DNA of 34,453 nucleotides from CAYXUG01 sp964468655 (GCA_964468655.1 CAYXUG010000015.1:1-34453); one strand, 5' to 3'; positions 16,484 through 25,664 are shown, numbered from the stretch's first letter. Numbers and translations: made by a program. The notes: generated from the sequence alone by a model not told the origin.

Positions 16484-17018
16484 GGAAAATATTTTGGAGA
16501 AAACACCCAAAAATATTTTCTTAATCGGCATGATGGGCAGTTGGAAATCCAGTGTCGGTAGATTACTGGCAATTGAATTGGAGATGGAACTTATTGATAC
16601 GGATGATGCAATCGAAGAAATGACAGAAATGAAAATTTCAGAAATATTTTCAGAACTTTGGGAAGCAAAATTCAGAGATATGGAATCTGCGTTCTTTATC
16701 GAAAAATCAATACAGACAGGCTATGTTTTTTCAACTGGCGGCGGAATTGTACTGAGCAAAGAAAATAGAAATGCACTCCAAAACAATGGTACTTCTATTT
16801 TACTTAAAGCAAATCCGAAAATACTGGCAAACCGTCTCAAGAATACCCAAAAACGTCCGCTATTATCAAATTCGAAAGAACTGGAAACACGCCTCACCTT
16901 AATTTGGAATGAGCGGCAAACTCTGTACGAATCATCAGCTCACGTGACTGTTGATACAGATGACTTGGAATCCGTTGATGTTGTGCAAAAGATATTGGAA
17001 CAGAGGGATAGATTTTGA
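16464..17018 (+). CDS. aroK: Shikimate kinase with Gly-to-Trp changes in Walker A
   Basis: A protein of 184 residues that phosphorylates shikimate with ATP. The family order is clear: P-loop at 20-31, DTDDAIEE (shikimate-binding Asp), FRDMES with its Arg, STGGGIV, the lid KRPLL, and ERQTLYESSAHVTVDT. Two conserved glycines are Trp. In the P-loop the sequence is GMMGSWKSSVG, with Trp27 just before the catalytic Lys28 where GxGKS is normal. In IFSELWEAKFR, Trp66 stands where IFxxxGExxFR is normal. Both codons are TGG and each is one base from GGG. The frame is intact and the rest is well kept, so it is probably active or a lineage variant, but function is not certain. ATG 16464 overlaps aroC. 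Confidence 0.87.
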   Translation: MPQESIKENILEKTPKNIFLIGMMGSWKSSVGRLLAIELEMELIDTDDAIEEMTEMKISEIFSELWEAKFRDMESAFFIEKSIQTGYVFSTGGGIVLSKENRNALQNNGTSILLKANPKILANRLKNTQKRPLLSNSKELETRLTLIWNERQTLYESSAHVTVDTDDLESVDVVQKILEQRDRF

Positions 17019-18103
17019 CCACCATTAATGTTGAATTAGGCGACCGATCCTATCCTATTTGGGTTGAGCGCGGGTTGGTGTCTAAAGCCGCAGAAATCAT
17101 CCAAACCCATTTTCATAAACATCAGTGGCTAATATTTACACAGTCGAAAATTGCAGAATTATATGCTGATTCTCTTAAAAATAAATTTGAGTTAAATGAC
17201 TGCTCTTGTCAGGTTGTCCTTTTACCGGATGGTGAACAGGCAAAATCCCTAAACGAAACAGAACGACTCTACCATCAACTACTGGAACACAACGCTGACA
17301 GGACAACCGGATTAATCGCACTTGGGGGCGGTGTGGTAGGTGACATTACCGGATTCGTCGCTGCCACTTTCATGAGAGGAATTGATTATATCCAATTTCC
17401 CACAACCCTGCTTGCCATGGTTGATTCTTCCATCGGTGGAAAAACAGGGGTGAATCTGCGAGAAGGAAAAAATCTCGTTGGTGCATTTTGCCAACCAAAA
17501 GTAGTAATCATTGATCCTGATGTACTTGCATCACTCCCGAAAAGAGAAGTGGTTTCTGCATCGGCTGAAATTCTCAAATACGGCGCTATTCTTGACAGAT
17601 CATTTTTTCAAAAATTATCTGAAAACTTGGATACTCTTATTGATAGTGATTTTCTTACAGGAGCAATTATTCGATGTTGTGAACTAAAAGGTGGAATTGT
17701 ATCTCAAGATGAAAAGGAAGGTGATATGCGAAGAATATTAAACTTTGGACACACCATCGGGCATGCACTGGAGTCCATTACAGATTATTCCACGCTCACA
17801 CATGGTGAAGCAATTTCGTACGGCATGATGGCTGCCGGAAGAATATCGATAGAATTAGGATGTTTAGGAAATGATGATTGTGAATTTTTAGAAAAAACCA
17901 TCCGAAAACTTCCTCTCCCTCCCTTACCTCAAGTTGACATGGATGAATTTTTGTCATTAATTATGCATGATAAAAAAGTTCAAAAATCTAAACTACACTT
18001 TGTGGTTTTGGAAAAAATTGGAAAAGCGTTTGTTTCTGATAAAGTTGGAGAAGAACTTATTGGAGAAATTTTGAGTTTTTTATTAAGTCAAAATACAAAA
18101 TGA
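17015..18103 (+). CDS. aroB: 3-dehydroquinate synthase
   Basis: A protein of 362 residues that cyclises DAHP to 3-dehydroquinate using NAD and a divalent metal. NAD and substrate motifs are PDGEQAKSL, ALGGGVVGDITGFVAA, FMRGIDYIQFPTTLLA and DSSIGGKTGVN. Metal ligands are the Glu in SASAEILKYG and the His residues in NFGHTIGHALE and LTHGEAIS. The start is TTG at 17015, with AGAGGGA six bases upstream; it gives the usual N-terminus MTTINVELGDRSYPI. The start overlaps aroK by four bases and the stop overlaps aroQ by four. Confidence 0.95.
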   Translation: MTTINVELGDRSYPIWVERGLVSKAAEIIQTHFHKHQWLIFTQSKIAELYADSLKNKFELNDCSCQVVLLPDGEQAKSLNETERLYHQLLEHNADRTTGLIALGGGVVGDITGFVAATFMRGIDYIQFPTTLLAMVDSSIGGKTGVNLREGKNLVGAFCQPKVVIIDPDVLASLPKREVVSASAEILKYGAILDRSFFQKLSENLDTLIDSDFLTGAIIRCCELKGGIVSQDEKEGDMRRILNFGHTIGHALESITDYSTLTHGEAISYGMMAAGRISIELGCLGNDDCEFLEKTIRKLPLPPLPQVDMDEFLSLIMHDKKVQKSKLHFVVLEKIGKAFVSDKVGEELIGEILSFLLSQNTK

Positions 18104-18528
18104 ATATTTTAATAATAAACGGACCAAACTTAAATCTACTCGGTACTCGTGAACCCGAGATTTACGGTCGCGAAACTCTGAAAGAAATTAACGATTGGCT
18201 GACCGTACAACCGGAAGCACAGAAGCATGAATTAAAGTTTTTCCAATCCAATCATGAAGGTGAAATTATTGATAAACTTCATGAAGAACGCAATTGGGCT
18301 GATGGGATCCTGATAAATCCAGGTGCTTTTACGCACTACTCCTATGCTATCCGGGATGCCATTGAATCTGTAGGAGTGCCCGTTGTAGAGGTTCATTTGA
18401 GCGACATTCACAATCGGGAGGATTTTAGGAAAGTATCTGTTATCGAGCCGGTGTGTGTAAAACAGATTTCAGGATTGGGTAAAAAGAGTTATTTGAATGG
18501 ATTGAAAACAATCCTCAAATCAAGATAA
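18100..18528 (+). CDS. aroQ: 3-dehydroquinate dehydratase, type II
   Basis: A protein of 142 residues, the size of the dodecameric type II enzyme. Active-site segments are NGPNLNLLGTREPEIYG (catalytic Arg and Tyr), QSNHEGEI, NPGAFTHYSYAI and VEVHLSDIHNREDFR (catalytic His), then GLGKKSY. It dehydrates 3-dehydroquinate to 3-dehydroshikimate. It is the last gene of the aromatic operon and completes the shikimate set. The stop lies ten bases from the stop of the convergent exporter gene; no strong terminator is visible between them. Confidence 0.95.
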   Translation: MNILIINGPNLNLLGTREPEIYGRETLKEINDWLTVQPEAQKHELKFFQSNHEGEIIDKLHEERNWADGILINPGAFTHYSYAIRDAIESVGVPVVEVHLSDIHNREDFRKVSVIEPVCVKQISGLGKKSYLNGLKTILKSR

Positions 18529-18538
18529 TTTCTTTTCA

Positions 18539-20833
18539 CTATTCCTTCTGTTTAGTTGGTATCTTCGGTTTCACCAACCCAATAATCGCCGGAAATAAAA
18601 ACAAGTCCCCCACTAAAGCACTAAAAATTGTAACTGCAGAAAGAAATCCATAATCCCTGCTGGGATTAAAATTCGAAATTACCAAAACAAGAAAACCCAA
18701 AATTAAAATAATACTGGTAGATGTTATGGCATACCCGGTAGTGAATAGCGTTTTTTCATTTGCAATTTTATACCTGTTATTGCTCTGCCGTAATTCCTGC
18801 CGGAATCTTGAAATATAATGTATCGTATCATCCACTGCTATTCCAAATGCAATGGCAAATGTCATAGCGGTTGTGGGTCTTAGTTTAATCTGAAAAAATC
18901 CCATAATACCTGCCATAATGAGCAGTGGCATAATATTCGGTATCATAGATAACAGGGCTAATCTCAGTGACCTAAAAAGCAAAATGATTAATACAAATAT
19001 CACTCCGAATGCAATCAAAAAGCTTTGAATCAGATTAATCACAAGATACTTATTGGTTCTCAGTGCCATTAGGGTTGTTCCAGTCACGTCAACATTGATG
19101 TTCTCTGGGAAATGAATTTGAACCCATGACTCAATGCTTTCAGAAATTTCCTGTGCTTTTGCAGATGGAACATCCTTAATTCTTGCGGATATTCTCGTCA
19201 ACGAATAGTTATAATCCACCAGGTGTTCAAATTCTTCTTCATTTAATAGAAGATATTGCGCCACCAATTCCTGCGATTTCGGTATTTTATAAAAGTCCTG
19301 TTCTCCCCCGTGAAATGCTCTGTTCATTTCTTTTAGATAATCCACCATGGAAATGGAATTTCCAATTTCAGGAATTGTTGAAATCATAATTTGAAGTTCT
19401 TCTATTTTTTTCAAAACTTCAGGAGCTTTGATCCCATTCTGTACCCGTTCACCATTCTCCATTACTTCAATAATTATTTCCAATGGTAGGACACTCCCCA
19501 TTTCTTCTTCCATAAATTTCATTTCATCATACAATGGCGTTCCGGTTACATCATCAAGGAGAGCGGCATTGGTATCAAGTTTTGTGGAATAAAAAATGCT
19601 GAATATCAATATAATTGAAAATATGGCCATTATCTTTATTGGATACTGTCTACTCATGGAAACGACAAAACCAATAAATTTCCCGGTGGTTGAAAACCTC
19701 ATCCGTTTGATTTGGACTTCAGGCGGATTTTTTAACAAGACAAGTACGCATGGAATAAAAATGACAGAGCAGATAAAAGTCAAAATGACCGCAACGCCGA
19801 TAATAAAACCAAACTGCTGAATGATTAGTATGTTCGTGGACATTAACGACATGAATCCAACGGCGGTGGTAATGCTTGTCAGTAAAATTGCAGCGCCTAC
19901 TTTCTCCATCGTTTTCTTAATTGCTTCCACCTTATCACTGGTGTGTAAAAGTTCTTCATTGAATTTCACCAGAATATGAATGGCGTCAGATACCCCCACA
20001 ATCAGAACAAGAGTTGGAACAATATACGTTACAATGTTCACCTCAAATCCTATGAGTGACATAAATCCTAATGCCAAAATATCTGCAATGTGAACAGTCA
20101 AAATCGGGATAAGAACTCCTCTAACCGTTCTAAATAAATAGAGCAATACCAAAATAATTATGAAAGTTACAGGAATAAAAAATTTAGTATAGTCTTCCAG
20201 CATATACTGAATATATCGGGTTCTTAATACAGGAATTCCCGAGTTGTGCCACTCCCAATCCGCAGAATTCTGGATAATTTCCACCTCATTCAATATCCGT
20301 TCCCTGTTATCGTGCTGGTTAAAATTGTCATCAATGGATAAAACAAAAGATGCGAGTCCTTTACTATTCTTAACGAGATTATCAACAAGATAGGGTGTAT
20401 TTAATATCCTCTTTTTAAGAAGCGACAAACTGTCTTCCTCCTCAGGAATATTTTCATAAACTTCCGAAAGTACCAAATTTTCCGATTCTTCAAACAGTTC
20501 GATATTTGTCAAACACACCACATCTACAATTCCTTCAATCCGTTCAAAGTTTTCCTGCAGCTTTTCAGCAATGTGGAGATTGTCATAAGAAAAAGGATCA
20601 GAACATTTGTAAATAAGATAGATCAGGTTGTCTTCCCTCTCAAATTCCTCAATGAATCCAAAATATTCTGCCACTTTAGGATCATCTTTGGAATAAAGCT
20701 GCTCAATAGAAAAATTGAAATTCAGATTGCTCATGGGAATCAACAATAAACAAGTCATCAAAAATAATAAACTGAGTACCAGTTTCGGATGCTGCAGCTG
20801 CCAGGAGATTAATGTTCTAAGGAATGTTTTCAT
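18539..20833 (-). CDS. RND-superfamily exporter (MMPL/COG1033 type)
   Basis: A protein of 764 residues with an internal duplication. Each half has one membrane helix, an extracytoplasmic domain (about 37-215 and 415-610), then five helices, giving about twelve in all. The paired motifs GVSDAIHILVKF (about 280) and AVDDTIHYISRF (about 675) are the Asp-containing segments of the RND proton-relay helices in this group. These exporters move hydrophobic or lipid molecules out of the inner membrane; the cargo is unknown. It overlaps the upstream symporter gene by ATGA. No membrane-fusion or outer-membrane partner lies next to it, which is usual for the COG1033 branch. The gene faces the aromatic operon but has no evident link to it. 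Confidence 0.87.
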   Translation of the reverse strand: MKTFLRTLISWQLQHPKLVLSLLFLMTCLLLIPMSNLNFNFSIEQLYSKDDPKVAEYFGFIEEFEREDNLIYLIYKCSDPFSYDNLHIAEKLQENFERIEGIVDVVCLTNIELFEESENLVLSEVYENIPEEEDSLSLLKKRILNTPYLVDNLVKNSKGLASFVLSIDDNFNQHDNRERILNEVEIIQNSADWEWHNSGIPVLRTRYIQYMLEDYTKFFIPVTFIIILVLLYLFRTVRGVLIPILTVHIADILALGFMSLIGFEVNIVTYIVPTLVLIVGVSDAIHILVKFNEELLHTSDKVEAIKKTMEKVGAAILLTSITTAVGFMSLMSTNILIIQQFGFIIGVAVILTFICSVIFIPCVLVLLKNPPEVQIKRMRFSTTGKFIGFVVSMSRQYPIKIMAIFSIILIFSIFYSTKLDTNAALLDDVTGTPLYDEMKFMEEEMGSVLPLEIIIEVMENGERVQNGIKAPEVLKKIEELQIMISTIPEIGNSISMVDYLKEMNRAFHGGEQDFYKIPKSQELVAQYLLLNEEEFEHLVDYNYSLTRISARIKDVPSAKAQEISESIESWVQIHFPENINVDVTGTTLMALRTNKYLVINLIQSFLIAFGVIFVLIILLFRSLRLALLSMIPNIMPLLIMAGIMGFFQIKLRPTTAMTFAIAFGIAVDDTIHYISRFRQELRQSNNRYKIANEKTLFTTGYAITSTSIILILGFLVLVISNFNPSRDYGFLSAVTIFSALVGDLFLFPAIIGLVKPKIPTKQKE

Positions 20834-22254
20834 GTTTTTTGGGGTGAGGGTGTGGTAGAAGTTAACAAAGAACCGTAAATCAATAACAGAACAGAAACAA
20901 TGAGCGCAGGATAAATGGCATCAATCCCAAACGGTGTCTCTCCTGTTATTTTTTTTACCAATTCCCAACTGATTGTTACTGTAGTCCCTCCAATAATTGA
21001 ACTCATTGCGCCTTTGGAGTTTGCCCGTTTCCATAAAAATCCCGCCAGAAGCGCCGGTGTTACGGATGCGCCGTAAATAGTGTATGCTGCATAAGCCGCA
21101 CTTAATATAGAATCAAAATAGGAAACCATTAAAAATGCTAAAAGTCCCAAAACCAACACACCGATTCGGCATACAGTCAAAAGCTCGCGCTGAGAGGCAT
21201 TAGGTCTCAAATATTTTTGATACAAATCGTGACTTAAATTAGTCGCAGGAACAAGCAAAAATGAATCTGCTGTTGAAATGATTATTGCAATAACAGCGCT
21301 CAAAAGCAAACAGCTTATTATAACGGGTAAGTGTTTAATCCCAATCAATAAAATGATATTTGCAGATTCAGTTCCTGCCAGCCCCGGTTCAATTCCCGTC
21401 CCTAAAAACCCCAGTGTTACAATAAGTATTTCAATAATGATAACACCAACAATCCATCCGACCACAGACTTTTGTGCTTCAAATTCATTTTTTGCGGATA
21501 AAAACCGTTGATACATATTGGCATCACCCATGAGCAAAAACATAGTTGGCAGAAGGTAGCCAAATGCTTTGATCCCGCCCATGGAGCCAAAAAGATTCCA
21601 TTTTTCTTGGGGAACACTCGCAACAAAAGTTTCTACACCTCCCGCCATTTTTAAAGCAAACGGAATAGCAAGTGATATTCCTACCAGCATAATGATACCA
21701 TTTATTACATCGGTATAAGTTACTGAAATCATGCCTGCAATCATGGTATAACTGATGGCAAAAACAGCCGTGATGACAATTCCTGTCAGTTCCGGACTAA
21801 GCCCAAACAGAGTAAATTGATCCCCTGCAATAAGATTAATCACTATCCCTCCTCCTCTGAACTGGTAACTCACAATAGTCACATAAGCAATAACAGTGGC
21901 AATCATTGCAAATAGGCCGACTTTTGAATTATACCTCTCTTCCAAAATTTGTGGAACTGACAGTCGGCTCCCCGCTCTCACTTTTCTTGCAATAAAATAA
22001 ATTACTAGAATTCCAATCCACGCACCGGCTGAACTCCAAAGTGCGGCAAATCCATTTTCATAAGCGAGCCGGCCGCCGTTGAAAATTGAACCGGACCCCG
22101 TCCACGTTGCAAGGAGCGTCCCCACTAAGATTGGAGCCGTAAGTCTTCTTCCTGCCACTACAAAATCTTCCTGAGTTTTGACATCCTTTTTACGCCAAAA
22201 TCCCACAGCGATTAGAAAACTTAAATAAACAAATATTACAATAGTCTGTATCAT
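20830..22254 (-). CDS. Sodium:solute symporter family (SSS) transporter
   Basis: About 474 residues with some thirteen hydrophobic segments. The N-terminal MIQTIVIFVYLSFLIAVGFW, GRRLTAPILVGTLLATWTGSGS, YTDVINGIIML and SAVIAIIISTADSFLLVPA are characteristic of the SSS (PutP/PanF) fold. The TADS-type Ser/Thr pair in helix 8 is a sodium-site feature. The substrate is not predictable. Start choice is open: ATG 22254 fits the family; TTG 22296, six bases after AGGGA (22303-22307), or TTG 22302 would add about 14-16 polar residues. It is the first gene of a two-gene unit with the RND exporter, and is divergent from the DUF255 gene. Confidence 0.87.
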   Translation of the reverse strand: MIQTIVIFVYLSFLIAVGFWRKKDVKTQEDFVVAGRRLTAPILVGTLLATWTGSGSIFNGGRLAYENGFAALWSSAGAWIGILVIYFIARKVRAGSRLSVPQILEERYNSKVGLFAMIATVIAYVTIVSYQFRGGGIVINLIAGDQFTLFGLSPELTGIVITAVFAISYTMIAGMISVTYTDVINGIIMLVGISLAIPFALKMAGGVETFVASVPQEKWNLFGSMGGIKAFGYLLPTMFLLMGDANMYQRFLSAKNEFEAQKSVVGWIVGVIIIEILIVTLGFLGTGIEPGLAGTESANIILLIGIKHLPVIISCLLLSAVIAIIISTADSFLLVPATNLSHDLYQKYLRPNASQRELLTVCRIGVLVLGLLAFLMVSYFDSILSAAYAAYTIYGASVTPALLAGFLWKRANSKGAMSSIIGGTTVTISWELVKKITGETPFGIDAIYPALIVSVLLLIYGSLLTSTTPSPQKT

Positions 22255-22328
22255 ATTTCTTGAGAAGACTCGAAAATTAACGTAATCATCAGCCAAATCC
22301 AATCCCTACCCTTGCATATCTTTTGTCC

Positions 22329-22349
22329 TGTCAGTAAACTTGTCAGTAA
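22329..22349. repeat. Paired TGTCAGTAA direct repeats in a divergent promoter region
   Basis: TGTCAGTAA occurs at 22329-22337 and again at 22341-22349, twelve bases apart from start to start, just before the ATG at 22355. The spacer between the divergent symporter and DUF255 genes is short, so two sites on nearly one helical face could be an operator for one or both. No regulator can be named, and a small chance duplication is possible. Confidence 0.4.
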
Positions 22350-22354
22350 GTATA

Positions 22355-24514
22355 ATGAATGAAAGACATATCATTAAAACAATTTTGCTTTTTATTATCC
22401 TTTTTACGGGTTGTCAATCTACTCAGGGAAAGGAAAAGCACGTGAACCGGCTGGCGAAAGAATTAAGTCCTTATCTTCTTCAGCATAAGGATAATCCTGT
22501 GGACTGGTATCCATGGGGAGAAGAAGCATTTAATGCGGCAAGAAATGAGGATAAACCGATTTTCCTCTCCATCGGATATTCGACCTGTCACTGGTGTCAT
22601 GTCATGGAACATGAATCTTTCGAGGATTCGACAGTGGCATCCCTCATGAATAAATATTTTATCAACATTAAGGTTGATAGGGAAGAACGCCCGGACGTGG
22701 ATAATATTTACATGTCTGTCTGCCAGATGATGACAGGAAGAGGTGGTTGGCCTCTAACCATCATGATGACACCGGAAAAGGAGCCGTTTTTTGCCGGAAC
22801 CTATTTTCCGAAAGAGGGGCGTTACGGAAGACCAGGAATGAAAGAGTTAATACCCCAAGTAGGTTTAATGTGGAAAAATGAAAGACAGAAACTGCTTGCC
22901 AACAAAGATCAAATTCTTCAAGGCTTAAAAAATTCTTCAACTCCAAAGGGCACACAGTCTCTCAATGAAGAAACGCTGAAAAGTGCTTTTTCTCAATACC
23001 TTCAGCGATTCGATGGTGAATACGGCGGTTTTCAAGGAAGGAATAAATTCCCCACTGCACACAATCTTTCTTTTCTCCTTCGCTTTCATCACAGGTCAAA
23101 AGACCCAACAGCCCTTCACATTGTTGAAAAAACACTCCAGGAGATGAGAAAAGGCGGAATTTGGGATCACGTGGGATTTGGGTTCCACCGCTATTCCACA
23201 GACAATGAGTGGCTGGTCCCTCATTTCGAAAAAATGCTGTACGATCAAGCCATCAATGCAATTGCCTACCTCGAAGCTTACCAGATAACAGGAAATGAAG
23301 AATATGCCCAAACGGCAAAAGAAATTTTTACCTATGTCCTCAGGGACATGACATCACCTGAAGGTGGATTTTACTCGGCGGAAGATGCAGACAGCGAAGG
23401 TGAAGAGGGGAAATTTTATTTATGGACGGTAAATGAATTAAAATCGATTCTTGGTGAAGCAGATGCTCAACTCATGATTGACACCTACAATGTTAAAGAA
23501 GGAGGTAATTTTCAGGAGGAGGCATCCGGACATAAAACAGGCGGAAGCATATTTCACTTAAAAACTTCTTATTCTAAAATTGCGGAAAAACACGGACTCG
23601 AACTCGAAAAATTCCTGTATAGAATTGAAAGCGCACGGAAAAAGCTTTTCGATGACCGAGAAAAAAGAATCCATCCATTAAAAGATACAAAAATCCTCAC
23701 AGACTGGAACGGACTCATGATTGCCGCCCTTTCAAAAGGCGGTCAGGTGCTGGAGGATGACACTTATTTAAATGCCGCAAAAAGGGCGGCTGATTTTGTC
23801 TTATCGGACCTTCGTACTGCCGATGGAAAACTGATTAAAAGGTACCGGAACGGTACTGCCTCCCTTCCTGCTCATATTGAGGATTATGCATTCATGGCAT
23901 GGGGTTTGGTTGAACTCTATGAAACAGATTTTGATGTTAAATATCTAAAAGCTGCTTTGGAACTTACAAAAATCATGAATACCTATTTCTGGGATGAAAT
24001 AAATGGCGGATACTATTTTACTGCAAGCGATGGTGAAGAATTGATTGTAAGGACAAAAGAAATTTACGACGGCGCCATTCCATCGGGGAATTCCGTAGCC
24101 GCTATGGTGCTTAACCGGCTCGGGAGAATGACAGGAAACACAGATTTTGAGATGAAGTCTGTGGTGATTGGAAGAGTTTTCTCAGATCAAGTTAACAGAT
24201 CTCCATCAGGTTTCAGTCAGTTGCTGTCTGCAGTTAATTTTGGTCTTGGGCCTAGTTATGAAATTGTTGTGGTAGGTGACAAACACTCTAAAGACGCCAA
24301 AGCTATGTTTTCTTATCTTCATCAAAAATTTATACCCAATAAAGTACTTCTCTTTAAACCGGCTGATGTTCCAAATCCGGAGATTGAAACGCTTGCATCA
24401 TTTACATCCACTCAGGAATCAATCAATAATCTTGCCACTGCGTATGTCTGTCAGAATTACGCCTGCAAAGCACCTACAACTGATGTGAATAAAATGATGG
24501 ATGCAATTAAATGA
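22355..24514 (+). CDS. DUF255/YyaL-type thioredoxin-fold protein, predicted lipoprotein
   Basis: About 719 residues from ATG 22355 (a TTG at 22340 is in frame). The N-terminus has a hydrophobic stretch ending in LFTG-Cys, a lipobox. A thioredoxin-like domain follows, with LSPYLLQHKDNPVDWYPWG and the active-site-like STCHWCHVMEHESFED (CxxC). The remainder is the alpha/alpha six-barrel typical of this family (GGWPLTIMMTPE, GGIWDHVGFGFHRYSTD, PHFEKMLYDQA, SAEDADSEGEEGKFYLW, TDWNGLMIAAL), ending in a CQNYACKAPT cysteine pair. The biochemical role of the family (spermatogenesis-associated protein 20 group) is not established. A lipoprotein signal on this family is unusual and would place it outside the inner membrane. 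It is divergent from the symporter. Confidence 0.88.
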   Translation: MNERHIIKTILLFIILFTGCQSTQGKEKHVNRLAKELSPYLLQHKDNPVDWYPWGEEAFNAARNEDKPIFLSIGYSTCHWCHVMEHESFEDSTVASLMNKYFINIKVDREERPDVDNIYMSVCQMMTGRGGWPLTIMMTPEKEPFFAGTYFPKEGRYGRPGMKELIPQVGLMWKNERQKLLANKDQILQGLKNSSTPKGTQSLNEETLKSAFSQYLQRFDGEYGGFQGRNKFPTAHNLSFLLRFHHRSKDPTALHIVEKTLQEMRKGGIWDHVGFGFHRYSTDNEWLVPHFEKMLYDQAINAIAYLEAYQITGNEEYAQTAKEIFTYVLRDMTSPEGGFYSAEDADSEGEEGKFYLWTVNELKSILGEADAQLMIDTYNVKEGGNFQEEASGHKTGGSIFHLKTSYSKIAEKHGLELEKFLYRIESARKKLFDDREKRIHPLKDTKILTDWNGLMIAALSKGGQVLEDDTYLNAAKRAADFVLSDLRTADGKLIKRYRNGTASLPAHIEDYAFMAWGLVELYETDFDVKYLKAALELTKIMNTYFWDEINGGYYFTASDGEELIVRTKEIYDGAIPSGNSVAAMVLNRLGRMTGNTDFEMKSVVIGRVFSDQVNRSPSGFSQLLSAVNFGLGPSYEIVVVGDKHSKDAKAMFSYLHQKFIPNKVLLFKPADVPNPEIETLASFTSTQESINNLATAYVCQNYACKAPTTDVNKMMDAIK

Positions 24515-24638
24515 AAATAATTTCACAACTTTTAGTTTTTCTTAGTGATTTTAAGTTTTTTAATATCCACAGAAAATTAGTTGCCCCTTTTTCCTTCATT
24601 TTTTACATTTTTCTGGGGTTTTTACCCTCAAAATAAGT

Positions 24639-25664
24639 ATGTTGGTTAGACTTATCATTCCGATTATTATTTTACAGGTAACATTGGTATTCTCTCAGAC
24701 TACCGTTGCTGTTATCGATTTTGATGCCAACGGTGTTTCAGTAAGCGAGGCACGCGCATTGACTGATAGGTTAAGAACAGAGTTATTCAATACAGGCAAA
24801 TTTACTGTGGTTGAACGGGGTATGATGGAAGAAGTACTAGAAGAACAGGGTTTTCAACAATCAGGGTGTACTTCAAACGAATGCATAGTTGAAGTTGGAA
24901 TGCTTGTTGGTGTAGAGCAAATGGTAGGCGGAAGCATCAACAAAGTTGGTAATGTTTTTTCAGTTTCAGCAAGAATGATAAGCATTGAAACGGGAAAAAT
25001 GCTGATATCTGCAACTATAGATCACAAAGGCGACATAGGCGATGTTTTGACAATCGGAATGCGTAATATCAGTTTACAACTAGTTGGCAAAAGTCAGCAT
25101 CAAATTTCAATGCCAATACAGACAACAGCTTTCTCTCAAACAGAGTACTCATCTGATATGAGAGAATGGGAAAACTTAGGATTGGAGCGACTGGAGTGGA
25201 TTCAGTACAAGCAGAGTGGACTGAGTTTGGAAGAATGGCATTTGAATAATAATTTAAAATCTCCATTTGTCAATGGGTTAAAATCTGCAGTCCTGCCGGG
25301 ATGGGGACAAATCTCTTGCGGGAGAAAGCGAGGTTTTATTTATGTACCTGTGATGATTGCTGCTATTTTAGTTCGTGAAACTGTCTATTATGTCAATGAT
25401 CCTGATACAGGCGAGAAATCTGATGCTTATAAATATCAGTGGGATGCTGAAGCTAATATGTCCGGTAACGAATACATTACAACGGGGACAACTTCCAATG
25501 ATAATTGGCCTATACAAGTTGCTTTATTGAATATCATTAATGTTATCGATAGTATGATTACTGCACACAATTATAACAAAAATCTAAAACGTGAATTTAA
25601 TCTGTCACTACGTTCAATAAATCATAATAAAGGCGTCCTATTAGCAGCATCCTACACCTTTTAA
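24639..25664 (+). CDS. Secreted CsgG/curli-assembly-like protein
   Basis: A protein of 341 residues. A signal peptide occupies residues 1-19 (to VFSQ). A CsgG/FlgO-like domain follows at about 20-150: VAVIDFDANGVSVSEARALTD, FTVVERGMMEEVLEEQGFQ, then GCTSNECIVEVGMLVGVEQMV with the paired cysteines common in this group, and SARMISIETGKM. Residues about 215-330 hold SAVLPGWGQISCGRKRG, like a DUF5683-type membrane-linked tail, with a short hydrophobic stretch (VPVMIAAILV). CsgG relatives form secretion pores or act as periplasmic activators; this one lacks a lipobox, so a soluble or outer-membrane partner role is more likely. It stands alone after a 124-base AT-rich gap. Confidence 0.76.
   Translation: MLVRLIIPIIILQVTLVFSQTTVAVIDFDANGVSVSEARALTDRLRTELFNTGKFTVVERGMMEEVLEEQGFQQSGCTSNECIVEVGMLVGVEQMVGGSINKVGNVFSVSARMISIETGKMLISATIDHKGDIGDVLTIGMRNISLQLVGKSQHQISMPIQTTAFSQTEYSSDMREWENLGLERLEWIQYKQSGLSLEEWHLNNNLKSPFVNGLKSAVLPGWGQISCGRKRGFIYVPVMIAAILVRETVYYVNDPDTGEKSDAYKYQWDAEANMSGNEYITTGTTSNDNWPIQVALLNIINVIDSMITAHNYNKNLKREFNLSLRSINHNKGVLLAASYTF

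Noticed and set aside
18499..18514. GGATTG-AAAA-CAATCC hairpin near the end of aroQ as an operon terminator
   Set aside because: It lies inside the coding sequence and the nearest T-rich run is about 14 bases further on; not a convincing intrinsic terminator.
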